Assembly: GCF_904067045.1 (NCBI RefSeq)
Contig: NZ_CAJFDC010000036.1
Span: 1,194,001 to 1,258,000 of the forward strand
Source: Pseudomonas sp. FEN
GTDB taxonomy: Bacteria; Pseudomonadota; Gammaproteobacteria; Pseudomonadales; Pseudomonadaceae
Reading direction: 5' to 3'
Length of the DNA: 64,000 bases
The position numbers and the translations under genes are program-made. Shown here in pieces: positions 26,103 through 35,035 of this stretch. A model generated the notes under the pieces. The model saw nothing but the letters and a program-made list of their open reading frames with translations. It ran no database searches and was not told the DNA's origin. Numbering within the stretch: position 1 is the stretch's first letter; every line of letters begins with the position of its first letter.

Positions 26103-27314
26103 ATGCCCGTCATCCTCCAAGGCCCCGCCCTGCACACCCGCTTCAAGGCCCTGGACGCATTCCTCTCGGCCCACCAGCCCCTCTGGCGCCCACGCCCCTT
26201 CACCCACCTGCAATTGCCGTGGGAAACCCAACACCCGGAACTCGCCACCTGGCTCCGCCAGCGCAGCCTCGACGACGCCGAAGCCAGCCACAACCACCCG
26301 GAACACCTCACCGCCCCCGCGCCCTTCCCCGCGTTGGCAGCCGAATCCGCGGCACTGGCCACTGTCGGAACACTCCCCGACAGCACCCTGCCCCCGGCCA
26401 ATCAGCGCCTGAACGTCGACGTCCCCGGGCGTAAATGGCAACAGATCGAAGCCTTCGCCGCCTGCCTCGACTTCGCCCAAGTGCCGAGCCACTGGCTCGA
26501 CTGGTGTTCCGGCAAAGGCCATCTCGGCCGCCGCCTGCTGCAACCCGGCCAACAGCTGACCTGCCTGGAATACGACCCGGCGCTGATCGCCAGCGGCCAG
26601 CAGCTCAGCCAGCACCACCGCCTGCCGGCCCGGCACCTGCAACAAGACGTCCTCGCCCTGGATGCCGCCGCCCGCCTGAGCGCCGAACACACCCCGGTCG
26701 CCCTCCACGCCTGCGGTGACCTGCACGTGCGCCTGATGCAACTCGCCAGCCACGCCGGCTGCCGGCAACTGGCAATCGCCCCTTGCTGCTACAACCGCAT
26801 CAATACGCCGACCTACCAAGCCTTGTCCGCCGCCGCGCAAGCCTCGGCCCTGCAGCTATCCCTGGACGACCTCGCCCTGCCCCTGAGCGAAACCGTCACC
26901 GCTGGCGCCCGGGTTCGTCGCCAACGCGACAGCTCCATGGCCCGCCGCCTGGCGTTCGACCTGCTGCAACGTCGTCTGCGACAAACCGACGACTACCTGC
27001 CAACGCCCTCATTGCCCAGCGCCTGGCTCGACAAGCCCTTTGCCGACTACTGCCGCGACCTGGCCGCGCTCAAGAAGTTATCCACAGTCGACGAACAGAA
27101 CTGGACGGAGCTGGAGGCCGCGGGCTGGCAGCGATTGGCGCAAGTGCGCAACCTGGAACTGGTCCGAGGCCTGTTCCGGCGCCCGCTGGAACTCTGGCTG
27201 GTGCTCGACCGTGCACTTTTCCTGGAGGAACAAGGCTACGCCGTGCGCCTGGGTCTTTTCTGCGAAAGCCCGCTGACGCCACGCAATCTAATGCTACTGG
27301 CAGAGCGCTATTAA
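26103..27314 (+). CDS. SAM-dependent methyltransferase (METTL25/Methyltransf_32-like)
   Basis: Seen: 403 residues from MPVILQGPALHTRF, with a methyltransferase core near residues 135-230: SHWLDWCSGKGHLGRRLLQ (motif I), TCLEYDPALIASG (acidic motif II), VALHACGDLHVRLM and IAPCCYNRI. This cysteine-containing CGD/PCC pattern is that of the Methyltransf_32 group, whose members include rRNA and protein methylases. The C-terminus (about 280-400) is helical and unassigned. Substrate unknown. No close neighbours share its strand. Confidence 0.8.
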   Translation: MPVILQGPALHTRFKALDAFLSAHQPLWRPRPFTHLQLPWETQHPELATWLRQRSLDDAEASHNHPEHLTAPAPFPALAAESAALATVGTLPDSTLPPANQRLNVDVPGRKWQQIEAFAACLDFAQVPSHWLDWCSGKGHLGRRLLQPGQQLTCLEYDPALIASGQQLSQHHRLPARHLQQDVLALDAAARLSAEHTPVALHACGDLHVRLMQLASHAGCRQLAIAPCCYNRINTPTYQALSAAAQASALQLSLDDLALPLSETVTAGARVRRQRDSSMARRLAFDLLQRRLRQTDDYLPTPSLPSAWLDKPFADYCRDLAALKKLSTVDEQNWTELEAAGWQRLAQVRNLELVRGLFRRPLELWLVLDRALFLEEQGYAVRLGLFCESPLTPRNLMLLAERY

Positions 27315-27627
27315 CCAGCCCGAGGCACTGCACAGCCTGTGGATAACTCTGTTGATGCTTTTCCCGGACAGGCCCATAAAACAGCACCTGTAGAGCAAAA
27401 AGCTGACTGATCATTTTTTGTTCATAAAATAAAGCATCAGAAAAACAGATAGTTGCGAGGTGCTGAGAACTCGCTCACAAATTCGCCCTCTCCCCCATAC
27501 CAGCGACCTATCACTTGTGCATAAGCGTTCTAGTCAACGGACATAATGCAGCCTTTTTCCAGGCCCGAAGCCCCTCTCGAAAACGCCACGCCTCCCTTGG
27601 AGCCCGCTTGCTGGCGATAGCGCCCGA
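27315..27627. other. Intergenic region with REP-like sequence
   Basis: 313 bp without a gene. The right part (about 27596-27622) contains GGAGCCCGCTTGCTGGCGAT, a REP-like fragment, and the left part is AT-rich. I see no RNA gene or strong promoter. Confidence 0.5.
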
Positions 27628-28278
27628 TCAGGCGAGACAAGACCCACAGGCCTCATCGCCAGCAATCGAGCGGCGACCGACTGTTCCTGCAAGCCCCCTC
27701 AGCAACGCCTCCCGAGCGGCCATCACACCTCGCTCAATCGCCTCACCACCACGAACGGAGCCTTGCAGATAGATGAACGTCAGTTGCTGAATGCCAATGC
27801 AACTGAGGATCGCCTTCAGATAAGGCGTGAGAAAGTCCGGCTGACGAGCTTGTTCACCCAGGATAAAACCCCCGGAACTGACCAGCACAAAGGTCGGGCG
27901 GTCCTTCAACAGCCCCACCTTCTCCCCCGCACTGTTCACCCCGAAACTGCGTTGAATACGCACCACCTGATCGATCCACAACTTCATGGCGGCGGGCAGC
28001 GTGAAATTATGCAGCGGCGTGCACAGCACCAGCAGATCGCTGCTTTCGAGCTCGACGATCTGCCGCTCGGACGCATGAATGGCCACATTGTCCATGCCCG
28101 CGACCGAGGTCACGGCCGTTGCATAGTCGCAGGTCAACGCGGACAGCGGCTCGCCACCCAGTTGGCGGTCGATGACCGTGCCGATGTCCGGCCAGTCCCG
28201 CAGCACTTCGGCAGCCAAGCGATAGGCCCGGGCTGCCTTGCCATGGGGGCTGAAGTTCAACAACAGGGCACGGCTCAT
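27628..28278 (-). CDS. Flavodoxin-like NAD(P)H oxidoreductase (AzoR-type)
   Basis: FMN-dependent NADH:quinone or azo reductase family. Seen: 216 residues, the opening MSRALLLNFSPHGKAARAYRLA (phosphate-binding type), LLVLCTPLHNFTLPAAMKLWIDQVVRIQRSFG and VSSGGFILGEQARQPDFLTPYLKAILSCIGI, all typical of the AzoR/Acp-type flavodoxin fold. It is the last gene of a three-gene leftward set with a GNAT protein and an AhpD-like protein, suggesting a redox/detoxification unit. Confidence 0.85.
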   Translation of the reverse strand: MSRALLLNFSPHGKAARAYRLAAEVLRDWPDIGTVIDRQLGGEPLSALTCDYATAVTSVAGMDNVAIHASERQIVELESSDLLVLCTPLHNFTLPAAMKLWIDQVVRIQRSFGVNSAGEKVGLLKDRPTFVLVSSGGFILGEQARQPDFLTPYLKAILSCIGIQQLTFIYLQGSVRGGEAIERGVMAAREALLRGLAGTVGRRSIAGDEACGSCLA

Positions 28279-28727
28279 ACCGTCGCTCCCACACCCAGGT
28301 CCTGGGAAAAATGCATGCCTTTGGCCAATAACCCCTGGCGGAAATAGAAACGTTGCGCCAGGGGCATATGCATACCGGTGTCGAGTATCAGATAGCGATA
28401 ACCCAAGGCCCGTGTGTGCCGACGCACTTCCTCCAGCAGCCCGGCACCCAACTGGCGCCGTTGCTGCGAAGCCGTCACCACCAGATCATCGACATAGATG
28501 AAGCGCCCATAGAGCAGATTCTCCGTCAGCCGAAAACCGGCCAGGCCAATCACCTGCCCGTGCTCACGCAGCGCCAGCAAGCGAAAGCCTTGCTCACGCT
28601 GACGGAAGACCTGTTCGACAAAGGACTCCACATCGGTCAAATGCGGCCGCAGTTCCTGCATCACCGCAAAACACTCGCGGCATTGGGCTTCGCTTTCGAT
28701 CAGCGCGTACTCAAGATCATTGCCCAT
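28275..28727 (-). CDS. GNAT-family N-acetyltransferase
   Basis: Seen: about 150 residues with the GNAT core GFRLTENLLYGRFIYVDDLVVT (strand 4), the acetyl-CoA loop VTASQQRRQLGAGLLEEVRRHTRALGYRYLILDTG and a final MPLAQRFYFRQGL. I take the ATG at 28727, inside the 3' end of the AhpD-like gene; the alternative at 28742 adds five residues. It overlaps the downstream oxidoreductase by four bases (ATGA). Confidence 0.82.
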   Translation of the reverse strand: MGNDLEYALIESEAQCRECFAVMQELRPHLTDVESFVEQVFRQREQGFRLLALREHGQVIGLAGFRLTENLLYGRFIYVDDLVVTASQQRRQLGAGLLEEVRRHTRALGYRYLILDTGMHMPLAQRFYFRQGLLAKGMHFSQDLGVGATV

Positions 28728-29193
28728 GGGACGTCTCTTCATGCTGGCGCACACCGGCCGGTACCAAGCGAAAGCTGACACCGACGCGGTTAAGCGCATT
28801 CATCAAGGCGACCGCCAGGGTCAGGTCGGCCAGTTCCTTTTCGCCGAACACCGCGGAAACGGCCTGGAAGTCCTCGTCCGGCACCTCGGTTTCCTGCACC
28901 CGGGTTACGCTTTCGGCCCAGGCCAGGGCGGCGCATTCACGGCGATCGAACAACGCGCCGCCTTCGCGCCAGACCGGCACCAGCAGGACCTTGTCGAGGC
29001 TCACGCCGAGTTTGATCAGGTCACGGGAATGCTGGCTGATGCAGAAGGCGCAGCCATTGATCTGCGAAACCCGCAGGTACACCAGATCGATCAGTTGCGG
29101 TTCGAGCCCGCAGCCTTGCAGATAGCTTTTAACCCCCAGCAGCGCTTTGTAGCCCAGGGGGGCGGCGTCGAAATAGTTGAGACGTTGAGTCAT
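28717..29193 (-). CDS. AhpD-like alkylhydroperoxidase / carboxymuconolactone decarboxylase family
   Basis: Seen: 158 residues from MTQRLNYFDAAPLGY with the AhpD cysteine motif NGCAFCISQHSRDLIK (CxxC-x3-H) and the helical tail ELADLTLAVALMNALNRVGVSFR. Proteins of this family are peroxide-reducing or carboxymuconolactone-like enzymes. The ATG at 29193 is chosen: it follows a GAACAGG-type site and the protein then has the standard length. It is divergent from the PdxR-like regulator at 29342, which may control the operon. Confidence 0.85.
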   Translation of the reverse strand: MTQRLNYFDAAPLGYKALLGVKSYLQGCGLEPQLIDLVYLRVSQINGCAFCISQHSRDLIKLGVSLDKVLLVPVWREGGALFDRRECAALAWAESVTRVQETEVPDEDFQAVSAVFGEKELADLTLAVALMNALNRVGVSFRLVPAGVRQHEETSHGQ

Positions 29194-29341
29194 GGCCTGT
29201 TCCCGTTTGAGGTTGGTGAATGAATGGCCTGCAGTCTGCGGTGCGTGGAAACCGGCCAACAGGGCCAAGATCGAGCAAGCCGTTTGGGACATGACCCGGC
29301 TGAATCCACCCGCTCATCGGTTTAGACTTGGGCGGTACTGC

Positions 29342-30790
29342 ATGACCACGGAAAAACCCATGCCTTCTGTCAACGTCGCCACCGAACCGGGGTTGCCCAA
29401 ATACCTGGTGGTCTATCGCCGTATTCGCAGCGCCATCGACGACGGCCAATTGCGCCCCGGTGACCGCGTGCCTTCGGTGCGCGCCCTGGCGGCAGAACTC
29501 AATCTGGCGCGGGGCACGGTCGAAACGGCTTATGAGCTGCTGATCAGCGAGGGCTACCTGACGGCGCGTGGGCAGGCCGGGACCATCATTGCCCTCGACC
29601 TGCCGGCGCTGACGATGACGAGCAGCCCTGCGGAAAACGCCGCACCGACCGAACGGAATCAACCGCTGGCCCTGCAAATGGGGCTGCCGGCATTGGATGC
29701 TTTTCCGCGAAAGCTCTGGAGCCGGTTGATCACCCAGCGCGCCCGGCAAACCGATATCGCTGGCCTGAGCTTCAGCGACCCGCGCGGCTATGCGCCGCTG
29801 CGCTCAGCTATCACCACGTACCTGGGGCTGTATCGAGGCGTGCAATGCACGCCGGACCAGGTGTTTATCTGCACCGGTTACAACGCCGTGCTCGAACTGG
29901 TCTGCGAAAGCCTGGAGATGGGCGGCCAGGGTTGCTGGTTCGAGGACCCTGGTTATGTACATGCGCGGCAGATCTTGCTCAATCGTGGCGTAGAGCTGAT
30001 ACCGCTGCCGGTGGATGGCGATGGTTTGCGGGTGGAGCACGGTATTCGTCTGCATCCGGCGGCGCGGCTGGCGCTGGTCACTCCCGCTCATCAAAGCCCG
30101 CTGGGCGTGGCCTTGAGCCCGGAACGGCGGCGGGCCTTGCTCGATTGGGCGCAGGCGCAGTCAAGCTGGGTGCTGGAAGACGACTATGACAGCGAGTTTC
30201 GCTATCGCGGTCGTCCGCTACCGGCGCTGAAGAGCCAAGACGTGCATGACCGCGCGCTGTACGCCGGGACCTTCAGCAAGATGCTGTTTCCGGGATTGCG
30301 CCTGGCGTATCTGGTGGTGCCGCGGGAACTGGTCGAGCGCTTTGAACAGGTTGCCCGGCTGTGGCGCAATCGCTGCCCGGAACTGCTGCAGGCGACGGTC
30401 AGCGATTTTCTGAGCCAGGGGCACTTCACTCGGCATTTGAAGAAAATGCGCCAGTTGTACAGCGTGCGTCGGGCGTTGCTGGTCAAGGCGCTGGAAGAGC
30501 TGGGCGGCGGGATAGTGAAGGTCGACCCGCAGGCTGGGGGGATCAATCTGCTGGTGCGGCTGTTGATTGGGGTGCCGGATTTCCGGATAGCCGAGCAGGC
30601 GCGGGTGGCGGGATTGTCGATTGAGCCGTTGTCGCGCTGGCAACTGCTGAGCGGAGAGGAAGGCGGGTTGTTGATGAGTTTTACCAACGTGGCGTCGGCC
30701 GAGCAGGCGGCTGAAATAGCGGGCCGGTTGCTGGCGGTGATCGCGGCGGCACGGGCGACGGATCAGGACAAGGCCCAAGGTTGTCGGTAG
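29342..30790 (+). CDS. MocR/PdxR-family regulator
   Basis: Seen: 482 residues, N-terminal GntR winged helix (PKYLVVYRRIRSAIDDGQLR, VRALAAELNLARGTVETAYELL) and a PLP-dependent aminotransferase-like domain (ICTGYNAVLELVCE, FEDPGYVHARQIL, YAGTFSKMLFPGLRLAYLVV with the PLP lysine). The PdxR group uses PLP as ligand for the pyridoxine pathway. It is divergent from the AhpD/GNAT/oxidoreductase operon, so local regulation of those genes is the simplest model. The start at 29342 has an alternative at 29360. Confidence 0.88.
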   Translation: MTTEKPMPSVNVATEPGLPKYLVVYRRIRSAIDDGQLRPGDRVPSVRALAAELNLARGTVETAYELLISEGYLTARGQAGTIIALDLPALTMTSSPAENAAPTERNQPLALQMGLPALDAFPRKLWSRLITQRARQTDIAGLSFSDPRGYAPLRSAITTYLGLYRGVQCTPDQVFICTGYNAVLELVCESLEMGGQGCWFEDPGYVHARQILLNRGVELIPLPVDGDGLRVEHGIRLHPAARLALVTPAHQSPLGVALSPERRRALLDWAQAQSSWVLEDDYDSEFRYRGRPLPALKSQDVHDRALYAGTFSKMLFPGLRLAYLVVPRELVERFEQVARLWRNRCPELLQATVSDFLSQGHFTRHLKKMRQLYSVRRALLVKALEELGGGIVKVDPQAGGINLLVRLLIGVPDFRIAEQARVAGLSIEPLSRWQLLSGEEGGLLMSFTNVASAEQAAEIAGRLLAVIAAARATDQDKAQGCR

Positions 30791-30840
30791 CGGCGGATCG
30801 CAAGAAAGCCGTCTTCGCAAAAATAGTCAAATATCAGGGG

Positions 30841-30868
30841 TTTACAGAACCTCGCCAATCGCTATAAT
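30841..30868 (+). promoter_or_regulatory. tRNA-Thr promoter
   Basis: TTTACA (30841-30846) and TATAAT (30863-30868), 16 bases apart, ending 14 bases before the tRNA. Strong sigma-70 form. Confidence 0.75.
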
Positions 30869-30882
30869 CGTCGCCCTAACAC

Positions 30883-30961
<79 letters not shown>

Positions 30962-30975
30962 AGATCAACGACTTA

Positions 30976-31000
30976 GGCTCACCTTACGGTGGGCCTTTTT
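30976..31000 (+). terminator. tRNA-Thr terminator supplied by the element
   Basis: GGCTCACC-TTAC-GGTGGGCC hairpin (one G-U pair) followed by T5. It replaces the original terminator, which is now at 37429-37461. Confidence 0.75.
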
Positions 31001-31007
31001 CGTTTTT

Positions 31008-31061
31008 GCTCAACACTTTGCTCAACACTTCTTTCGGGCTGCCCTTCTCTGCTCAACACTT
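31008..31061. repeat. Three copies of GCTCAACACTT (integrase arm-type sites, left)
   Basis: GCTCAACACTT at 31008-31018, 31020-31030 and 31051-31061; the first two have a 12-bp period. The same 11-mer occurs twice near the other end. Tandem short repeats close to both ends of a tyrosine-integrase element are the usual form of arm-type binding sites. Confidence 0.65.
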
Positions 31062-31344
31062 CACTGGGCCGCTCAGATGCGGGCAAGCCTCACACCTGCC
31101 AGGCTTGGTTGAAATAGCAACTGACCATTACGCGCGACCAATACGCGCGCGCGTAGTGCTTTGCCGTGCCCACTACCCGAAAACCACAGCGTGCTTGCCC
31201 TTTCAGCACACACGCAGCGACCTTAAGAAAACTCATGAATGTTAAGTGAGGATAAGGTGTCTAGCTGATCCTGAGCGATGCGTGCCCTGACCTTAGGATT
31301 GCTTAGGAATTGTTCGGGCCTCAAGGGCTTGCCCTACCTGAATA
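31062..31344. other. Gene-free left part of the tRNA-Thr element
   Basis: Between the arm-type repeats and the iteron-like region I see no credible gene. Short forward frames here have no protein-like features. Confidence 0.4.
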
Positions 31345-31538
31345 CTGAGGATTTTGAGAATTTTGCGGAAAGCCCCGCCATTGTTGGGTTTGCGACTGAG
31401 GAAGGTTTGCGGAAGGTTGAGGATTTTTTGGCGGCGGCGTCTTTTTCTCCACGCTTTCCGCACTTCTCCGCAAAACCTCCTCAACCGCTAAGGCCCGGTT
31501 TTACTAGCTTTCCGCTGTTTCCTCAAAATCCTCAGCCT
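31345..31538. repeat. Iteron-like repeat cluster, candidate origin
   Basis: The units CTGAGGATTTTGAG, TTGCGGAAAGC and TTGCGGAAGGTTGAGGATT occur in forward orientation (31345-31430) and their inverses (GCTTTCCGC, TCCGCAAAACC, CTCAAAATCCTCAG) between 31453 and 31538. The outermost pair forms an imperfect 29-bp inverted repeat. The right side overlaps the end of the DUF3987 gene. Such clusters mark replication origins in satellites; origin function is inferred. Confidence 0.45.
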
Positions 31539-33306
31539 CCACAGCCAGGTTAATGCTGAAGTGCTTGCCGTCAGTGGTTAGCAGGTGGTGATGCGCCGCC
31601 AGCACGGCCAGCAATCGGTCGCGCGCATTGGCACTCTTGCGGGTGGTGGGCGGCCCTGATTTGCCCAGCTTGTCGCGGTGGAACTCTTGCCAGTCACCCG
31701 CCCGCTTCGGGTCGCACAGCCACTCCATTAGCGCAGCTGCCTGCTGTAGTAACGGGTCAGTTGCAGCACTGTCCGTATACCGCCGCCATTCGGAAAGTGA
31801 GTGGCGGACTATCGCAGTAGCACGGCACATACACTTGTCGTCAATTTCGGTCTTACCTTCAAAGCAGGCAAAGACGGCAGCCAGGCGACGGACAATTTCA
31901 CCAGCGCGGCCAGCAAAGGGGCGCAGATTGGCAAACTTACCGAGGGCGGATTGCTCGCCCTCAACCTCATTGTAAAACTCAAGCCAATCCTGTTCGGCTT
32001 CATGGGTCAATTGCAGCACGGGCGGCTTAACTTCGCCTGTCTCGTGGTCAATCGCTTGGGGGGTTGCTGCAATAGCCTCACAACGCGCCCAGTAGCGCTG
32101 TAGTCGCGTGTCGGTATACGCCTTTCGGCCTAGCTGCTCAGCAGAGAGAAGGCGTGTCCCGGCAATACTGGCTGGGCTGGCGAACAGAAAGCGTGGCAAG
32201 AAGCCCTGACCACGCAACAGCGGATCTGCCAATGCGTCACACACCGTCACGGCCTGCGCCAGCAGGTTAAGGCTCAGGCGGCGGTGATAGGCACGCCCGG
32301 AACCTTCAGCGTTGCCGTTTGAGCGAGTGCGCTCAACGCCTCCAGTGTCAAACGCTTTGGTCAGGGCGCCCAGGGTTGCGGCGCGGGTGTCTGCTTTGAG
32401 CGATGCACCGCCCAGCACTTGGCCGCCCTCATCCGTGTCCCAGCAGGCGGCAGACATACCGCGAATAAATGCACCGGCAATCGGTTCAAAGGTGGCGTCC
32501 GTGAATTGCGTGCGCGGGTCGGCTGGCCGTGGGTTCTCTGCTAAGTGCTGCGCTAGCTCTTTGCCTTTAAGCCCCTGCGCAAACGAGTCCATTTCGGCGC
32601 AGGCTTTCTTGTGATCGCTATCAGCCTTCTTTTCGGCCTCATCTATCGTCTTGGAAGCCAAGGCTCGACACCCACTCTTACGGTCGCCAGAGTCGGCCAG
32701 AGTCAGCGTGAACAGAGAGCAAGGCATACCATCAGGGTTGTGAATATGTGGGGCGTTAACACGGGTCTGCGCCAAGTAGACAGCCGCGCCTATAACGCAC
32801 TGCGCAGCCAGCGCCAACGGTGCCTGTACATGCTCAGCAATGGCTCGGGCGGCATCACGCATAAGGGGCGGTAGTGCCTCGATAGGGTAGGGCTCTGCGG
32901 TCTCCAATTCAGGCAATAGCGGGCGCGGTTCGGGGCACGGCTCCAGTATTTCGACACTATTTAACCCTCCACGGGTTGTGTCTTTCTGGCTGGTGTATAT
33001 CTTTTTGGTAGCGATACCGTTAGCTGTAGCCGCTGCCATAAGCATCTCAGCCGTCCATTGCTTATCAGCAGGCAATCGGCCAGGGTCTGTTATAGCACTA
33101 GGCTCGTCGGCAGGCGGCTCAGGCTCCTTTGTTGGCGTATTGGAGTGCTCAGGTATTGGCAAGTTCTCACAATGCCCGATACCACTGTCAAAGTCGGCAT
33201 TAGACGCCACCACATACGTTTCTAGGGGGGGCACGTCTCTAGCGGGCATATTGCCAATGTCGGTGACGCCGTGCGGATCGTTGTCCGGCTCACAGGGCAT
33301 ATTCAT
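31504..33306 (-). CDS. DUF3987 (YfjI-like) protein, probable replication function
   Basis: Seen: 600 residues, with the block YPIEALPPLMRDAARAIAEHVQAPLALAAQCVIGAAVYLAQTRV around 135 and LTLADSGDRKSGCRALASKTI near 200, hallmarks of the DUF3987/YfjI group found in P4-like elements and cryptic prophages. The N-terminal 120 residues are acidic and low-complexity. The family is thought to act in element replication, but no Walker A of standard form is visible (the SGDRKSG loop is only suggestive). It sits next to the iteron-like repeats and ends the leftward gene set; the HTH gene upstream is four bases away. Confidence 0.75.
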   Translation of the reverse strand: MNMPCEPDNDPHGVTDIGNMPARDVPPLETYVVASNADFDSGIGHCENLPIPEHSNTPTKEPEPPADEPSAITDPGRLPADKQWTAEMLMAAATANGIATKKIYTSQKDTTRGGLNSVEILEPCPEPRPLLPELETAEPYPIEALPPLMRDAARAIAEHVQAPLALAAQCVIGAAVYLAQTRVNAPHIHNPDGMPCSLFTLTLADSGDRKSGCRALASKTIDEAEKKADSDHKKACAEMDSFAQGLKGKELAQHLAENPRPADPRTQFTDATFEPIAGAFIRGMSAACWDTDEGGQVLGGASLKADTRAATLGALTKAFDTGGVERTRSNGNAEGSGRAYHRRLSLNLLAQAVTVCDALADPLLRGQGFLPRFLFASPASIAGTRLLSAEQLGRKAYTDTRLQRYWARCEAIAATPQAIDHETGEVKPPVLQLTHEAEQDWLEFYNEVEGEQSALGKFANLRPFAGRAGEIVRRLAAVFACFEGKTEIDDKCMCRATAIVRHSLSEWRRYTDSAATDPLLQQAAALMEWLCDPKRAGDWQEFHRDKLGKSGPPTTRKSANARDRLLAVLAAHHHLLTTDGKHFSINLAVEAEDFEETAES

Positions 33307-33309
33307 TAT

Positions 33310-33603
33310 TTAGGTCGCCTCGCGCAATAATACATACAGCGCAACACCATGATGGGTGCGACCTTGGTCGTCGGTCGCACTAATACGCTGGGTGTGTATC
33401 GGGTGGCCGCGATCTTTAAGCTCTTTGATCCTGGCGGCAGGCATCAAGATATTCAGCTCGCTGCGGGCGGTCAGGGTGTCTATAGGACCGTTACTACGCA
33501 TCCAATTGAGCAACCGGCGACGTTGAGCACTACCGCTATCGCTAGTAGGATGGCTGGTGAATGTATTGTGGCTGGCCGTTTGGTCGGCCTTTTTTTTGTC
33601 CAT
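33310..33603 (-). CDS. Small helix-turn-helix protein (HTH_39-like)
   Basis: 97 residues. Seen: a winged-helix core RRRLLNWMRSNGPIDTLTAR then LNILMPAARIKELKDRGHPIHTQRI, matching the pattern of HTH_39 phage proteins that precede replication genes. The N-terminal 25 residues are polar and probably flexible. It lies between AlpA and the DUF3987 gene with gaps of two and three bases to its neighbours, so one transcript is likely. Exact role unknown. Confidence 0.65.
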   Translation of the reverse strand: MDKKKADQTASHNTFTSHPTSDSGSAQRRRLLNWMRSNGPIDTLTARSELNILMPAARIKELKDRGHPIHTQRISATDDQGRTHHGVALYVLLREAT

Positions 33604-33605
33604 GA

Positions 33606-33803
33606 TTAGGCCACCTCGCCCTGACGGGTAGCCAGCCAGGCATCAAGCTCGGACTTGCGATAGCCCACGGCACGGGTGCTCAGCTTGATTTTGCGAGGGA
33701 AGCCCTCAGTCTGGGAAAGACGCCAAAGGGTTACAAGCGAGATACCGCCCAGGTAGTCTGCGGCGGCTTTGTTGCGGTAAATGGTGTCGGTTGCTTGGTT
33801 CAT
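33606..33803 (-). CDS. AlpA-family phage regulator
   Basis: Seen: 65 residues from MNQATDTIYRNKAAADYLG, with the AlpA HTH ISLVTLWRLSQTEGFPRKIKL and the C-terminal GYRKSELDAWLATRQ. AlpA proteins activate excision or integrase genes in cryptic prophages such as CP4-57. I take the ATG at 33803 rather than 33818; GAGG stands nine bases upstream. It is the first gene of the replication cluster. Confidence 0.9.
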   Translation of the reverse strand: MNQATDTIYRNKAAADYLGGISLVTLWRLSQTEGFPRKIKLSTRAVGYRKSELDAWLATRQGEVA

Positions 33804-34053
33804 TTCATGAGGCCTCACATAATTAGCAGAGGCTCCATTTCAACGTTTTTACAAAGGCTCGTCGTTTGATGGATTGGTGAGCAACTGACCACCTTTCCGC
33901 CAAAGTATCTGGTCAACACACCTGCCTGCCCCCAAGGGCAATCCGGCGCAACGGGGGAATGCGATTGCCGTGTTGCTGCCGCACAGGTGGGCACGCGTTT
34001 AGTCGCGCAAGACGTGAGGGCGGACGTTTGCCACGCGGGTAAATGTCGCCATA
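33804..34053. other. Promoter-side gap between AlpA and the exported protein gene
   Basis: 250 bp, no gene seen. It probably holds the AlpA promoter. Confidence 0.4.
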
Positions 34054-34851
34054 CTACTGATTGAGGCAGAGAGGATAATTTCGATAGTCCGACCTGGAGT
34101 CAACTTTGCAGATTTGTTTTCCAGCAGCACTAAACAAATAAAGGACTTCATCCCTACCGTGATCCGGGGAAATCTCATTACGCCAGACCAGCACATTCCC
34201 AATATGTTTTGAAGAGTTACTGAGCCCAAAGTCAATCATCACGAAATCTACTCTACCTGGGCCCAAATATTTAGGGTGAGGTTTCTCCCCCTGAAGCACT
34301 GGCGACACTGGAAAGAAATATATTGCGTCACTAGTCGCCCATGCCGGGGTTTGGAAATAGACAATTTTGTTGAAATCGTCATATCCAGTGATATGAAAGT
34401 CATCAATGGATTTAGACGGGTCGTCATCTGGCTTTTGAGTCATAAGCTCCGTACGCATGAGACGCCCCGTATTTTCGTCTACACGCAGCAAAATCAGCGC
34501 GGCTCTATAGCCGCCTGCCGAGTAATCCTCCCCGCTTTTTAAACGCTGGTGAGCCGTAACAATAGCGGCAGATCCATTTTTAAAAAAACCATTCATTCCG
34601 GAGGTAACCTCCATTCCGGGGCCCGCAGCCCACTGGGTAACCTCCTCACCCGTGTAGCAAACCTGGTGAGTGTCAAACTGAGAGTTCATTTCTAACCCTG
34701 TATGCGGCAGCGCAATGAAGTGGTCTTTCCCACGCGATTTCAAAGATTCGAAGCCATCGAGGCAATCCTGCTTCTCGGCGAGAGCATAGTCAGAAATCAG
34801 AAAAACGATAGGGAGCAAAAGCACCCCTAGAGTTTTGTGGATGGGAGTCAT
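34054..34851 (-). CDS. Exported protein of unknown function (element cargo)
   Basis: 265 residues. Seen: an N-terminal signal peptide (IHKTLGVLLLPIVFLISDYALA-E, cleavage near residue 25), four cysteines in the mature part that could form disulfides (CLDGFES, QVCYTGEE, KQICKVDS, YPLCLNQ), and no recognisable domain. It is predicted to be periplasmic or secreted. Composition is AT-richer than the backbone. As cargo of a satellite it may be a fitness or exclusion factor; nothing in the sequence shows which. Confidence 0.6.
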   Translation of the reverse strand: MTPIHKTLGVLLLPIVFLISDYALAEKQDCLDGFESLKSRGKDHFIALPHTGLEMNSQFDTHQVCYTGEEVTQWAAGPGMEVTSGMNGFFKNGSAAIVTAHQRLKSGEDYSAGGYRAALILLRVDENTGRLMRTELMTQKPDDDPSKSIDDFHITGYDDFNKIVYFQTPAWATSDAIYFFPVSPVLQGEKPHPKYLGPGRVDFVMIDFGLSNSSKHIGNVLVWRNEISPDHGRDEVLYLFSAAGKQICKVDSRSDYRNYPLCLNQ

Positions 34852-35035
34852 GACGCAAGCTCTCCTTAGCGGTGGGGCGGGCCCGCTTTATCTAGGCCCT
34901 CCGGTGTTTGTAGGTGTCTGACATTACGCCAGTTAAAAGATCAGGTCGATTGTTCGCGGTAGTAATGGCAGCTACCTGCCCTCCCTCACAGATCCGTACA
35001 CCAGCAGCATTGGCACCATCGTTTTTAGATGGGGA

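Noticed and set aside
31278-31553. 91-residue frame at the left end of the tRNA-Thr element
   Set aside because: It is made of the iteron-like repeats and lacks protein-like structure.
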